From a virus, in the IMG/VR virus record IMGVR_UViG_3300042691_023582, positions 1 to 41,180 of that record: a DNA stretch of 41,180 bases, one strand, 5' to 3'. The position numbers were made by a program, and so were the translations under genes. This document shows positions 39,510-41,180 of the stretch, one piece after another. How positions within the stretch are numbered: position 1 is the stretch's first letter; each line of letters opens with the position of its first letter. A model generated the notes under the pieces. The model was not told the DNA's origin. It saw only the letters and a program-made list of their open reading frames with translations, and ran no database searches.

Positions 39510-41180
39510 AAATATCCTCCTCTTGCGTTGATCCCACAGCCACCCTCTTCACTGCCTTCGTACCATACTCCCCCATATAGCGCATCGGAATCTGCGCGGC
39601 GTAGGAAAGGCAGGAGCCGACCAGGTGGTTGTCCTTGTCCTTCGGCTTCTCCGGCGCGTTGACCGTCGACTTCCCCTCCATCCAGACGTAGTCCTGCCAC
39701 TCGGCGATGAAGTGGCGGAGCGTCTTGAAGAAGAACATACGCGGGCTCCCCTTCCCGCCGGTGATCGGGTTGGTCAGGTCCGGGTTGATCCGCAGCAGCT
39801 CCTTCACCATCGGGATCCGCTGGTCGTCGCGCTTGGCCGAGGCGGGGATGACGTGGATACCGGCGGCGTTGTACAGCCAGCCGATCTCCCTCCCCATCTC
39901 GGTCTGGGCGAACGAGCGGGCGTCCAGCACTGAGCGGAAGAACACGTAGTTCTCCATCCTCTCCTCGAACCGCTGGAGTTCGATCCCGAGTCGCCCATCC
40001 TTGATTGGCCCCTTAGCCACCAGCTCATTCCCGCAGACCTCGACGATCCCGCGAACATTCTCGTAAATCGAACGGTCACGCTGGTAGTATTCAAGGAAGG
40101 CGTAGATGAACCCCTCGCGGTCGACGGCAAAGCACATGCAGGCCGTCGGGTTCTTTGTCCCGTGGTCGAGGGCGCGGTACAGCGTATAGCTGCTGTCGAT
40201 CTTGAACGGCTCGATGAAGTGGATCGCGGGCTCGATCTCGTCGTAGACGAGGCCGCTGGTCTGGTGCCATTCCCCGTAGTAGCGGGACCGCCCCTCGCGC
40301 AGCGTCTTGAGATCGTTGTTGCGCTGGGGCGTCGTCACCCACTTCTCGTACGCCTTCAACTTCATCTCTTTCGAGTAGTACTCTTCCGATGCTTCGTCGA
40401 CGGTGATTGAGTAGGTGGCCGGGTTGTGGCCCTTCGTGTTCTCGCCGCGCTGGAATTTATGCAGCCACGTACCTGCCCCAGTATGTGGGTTACCTTGCAC
40501 CTTGTGGGGCGTGAGGCTGAAGATGTGGCGACCGTTACGACGACGAACGCGCTCGTCTGCGCCGTCAAAATGAGACTCGGGCGGCTGCTCGTCCCAGAGG
40601 AATATATCGCAGCCAAACGATTCAAAAGCCTGTTGGTCTTGGTCATACGCCATGAAGTAGATGGTTGATCCGCACTTGAGTTCGATATGGGGGTCGCGGT
40701 CCCACGGGACGGACTTTGTTTTGCCCCCACGGTCTTTTTTCGTGTACAGCGAAATTTCATTATGAGGCACCCACTTCTTCAGCTCCGGCCAGATCGTCCG
40801 CTTGTGGAGTGCCATCTGGTAGGTGCCGATCGCAGCGCGCTTCGGGCCGCCCCACTCCCGCCATTTGACCCCATGCTTCGTAAAGATCTCCCACGTCGGG
40901 TCGCAGGGCATCAGGTCGAGCAGCAGGTCTATCATCGCGACGCAGGTTTTACCTACACCGTTCGGTGCCTGCATGATCTTCGCGTCGCTCTTCGTGTCGT
41001 TGAGGAACGCGAGCGCGTCGTTGTCGCGCCCCTCCTTCGTGCAGGACGGCACGTAGTACCGCAGGCGGTTGTTCGACAGCTCCTTCTCCAGCGATTCGAC
41101 CATCGACCGCAGCTTCAGGTCGGTACGCAGGCGGTCGTACGGGAACTCGAAGCGTTCCTTGCCGACCCAGAGCTTGTAGA
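39490..41180 (-). CDS. terL: Terminase large subunit (main part)
   Basis: The frame runs off the right end and joins 1-85; the full protein is 568 residues. Numbered from the true start, Walker A is APNGVGKT (about 77-84), Walker B is IFLWDEQP with Asp-Glu at about 202-203, and a C-terminal RuvC/RNase H-like nuclease begins YRALDHGTKNP (Asp about 344), with VLDARSF and DKDNHLVGSCLSYAA downstream. It pumps DNA into the prohead and cuts it. It is the anchor gene of the packaging operon. Confidence 0.93.
   Translation of the reverse strand, partial: YKLWVGKERFEFPYDRLRTDLKLRSMVESLEKELSNNRLRYYVPSCTKEGRDNDALAFLNDTKSDAKIMQAPNGVGKTCVAMIDLLLDLMPCDPTWEIFTKHGVKWREWGGPKRAAIGTYQMALHKRTIWPELKKWVPHNEISLYTKKDRGGKTKSVPWDRDPHIELKCGSTIYFMAYDQDQQAFESFGCDIFLWDEQPPESHFDGADERVRRRNGRHIFSLTPHKVQGNPHTGAGTWLHKFQRGENTKGHNPATYSITVDEASEEYYSKEMKLKAYEKWVTTPQRNNDLKTLREGRSRYYGEWHQTSGLVYDEIEPAIHFIEPFKIDSSYTLYRALDHGTKNPTACMCFAVDREGFIYAFLEYYQRDRSIYENVRGIVEVCGNELVAKGPIKDGRLGIELQRFEERMENYVFFRSVLDARSFAQTEMGREIGWLYNAAGIHVIPASAKRDDQRIPMVKELLRINPDLTNPITGGKGSPRMFFFKTLRHFIAEWQDYVWMEGKSTVNAPEKPKDKDNHLVGSCLSYAAQIPMRYMGEYGTKAVKRVAVGSTQEEDICETTGY
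41112..41180. repeat. Terminal direct repeat, right copy (assembly overlap)
   Basis: Identical to 1-69. Joining the two copies restores an uninterrupted terL start with its ribosome-binding site, which confirms closure of the genome at this point. Confidence 0.95.

Overview
The window is the whole genome of a tailed double-stranded DNA phage (Caudoviricetes), written linearly with a short overlap. Bases 1-69 repeat bases 41112-41180 exactly, so the molecule closes at about 41,111 bp (circular or circularly permuted), and the large terminase gene runs across the junction. Terminase, portal, scaffold-like, major capsid, adaptor-like, tail-fibre and internal-virion proteins are present. I see no tape-measure, tube, sheath or baseplate protein, but there is a 2140-residue ejection/polyvalent-type protein, so a short-tailed (podovirus-like) virion is my inference. 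No integrase, DNA polymerase or RNA polymerase was recognised. The host is unknown. Lipoprotein signals and a spanin-like pair point to a Gram-negative envelope.

Layout. Nearly all genes are on the minus strand and are read from high to low coordinates. Starting near 1.3 kb and crossing the junction: HTH/small-terminase-like protein, Cys-rich protein, small basic protein, TerL, GroES-like protein, portal, scaffold-like protein, decoration-like protein, capsid protein, two exported beta-rich proteins, adaptor-like and tail proteins, collar fibre, glycosyltransferase, five poorly recognised genes (30.2-26.2 kb), the 2140-aa protein, a 1045-aa fibre with a signal peptide, and a LamG protein. Next comes a membrane/lysis block (15.8-13.1 kb) tied together by 4-bp stop/start overlaps, then a phosphoesterase and an HTH protein. 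After an interruption the minus strand resumes with replication and DNA-processing genes (9.9-3.2 kb): SSB-like protein, RecB/Cas4-type nuclease, primase-polymerase/helicase, cytosine methyltransferase, RusA-type resolvase and an RHH-like protein.

Two plus-strand islands interrupt this. Island 1 (1443-3179) carries a GP88-family protein and four tiny genes chained by ATGA overlaps, and ends at a strong intrinsic terminator. Island 2 (10001-12160) carries small proteins, including a split DUF5872-like pair and a DUF6321-like protein, a candidate structured RNA (11676-11794), and a tiny membrane protein that overlaps a minus-strand gene.

Most unusual points: Sec-type signal peptides on several putative virion proteins; a DUF6496-like gene with its own ribosome-binding site nested out of frame in the 2140-aa gene; a methyltransferase and a RusA resolvase whose conserved halves lie in different frames; a TGGGAC repeat cluster beside the primase gene that may be an origin; a 12-copy CAAGGGGGG array; and promoter-like boxes placed so close to start codons that leaderless mRNAs are likely.
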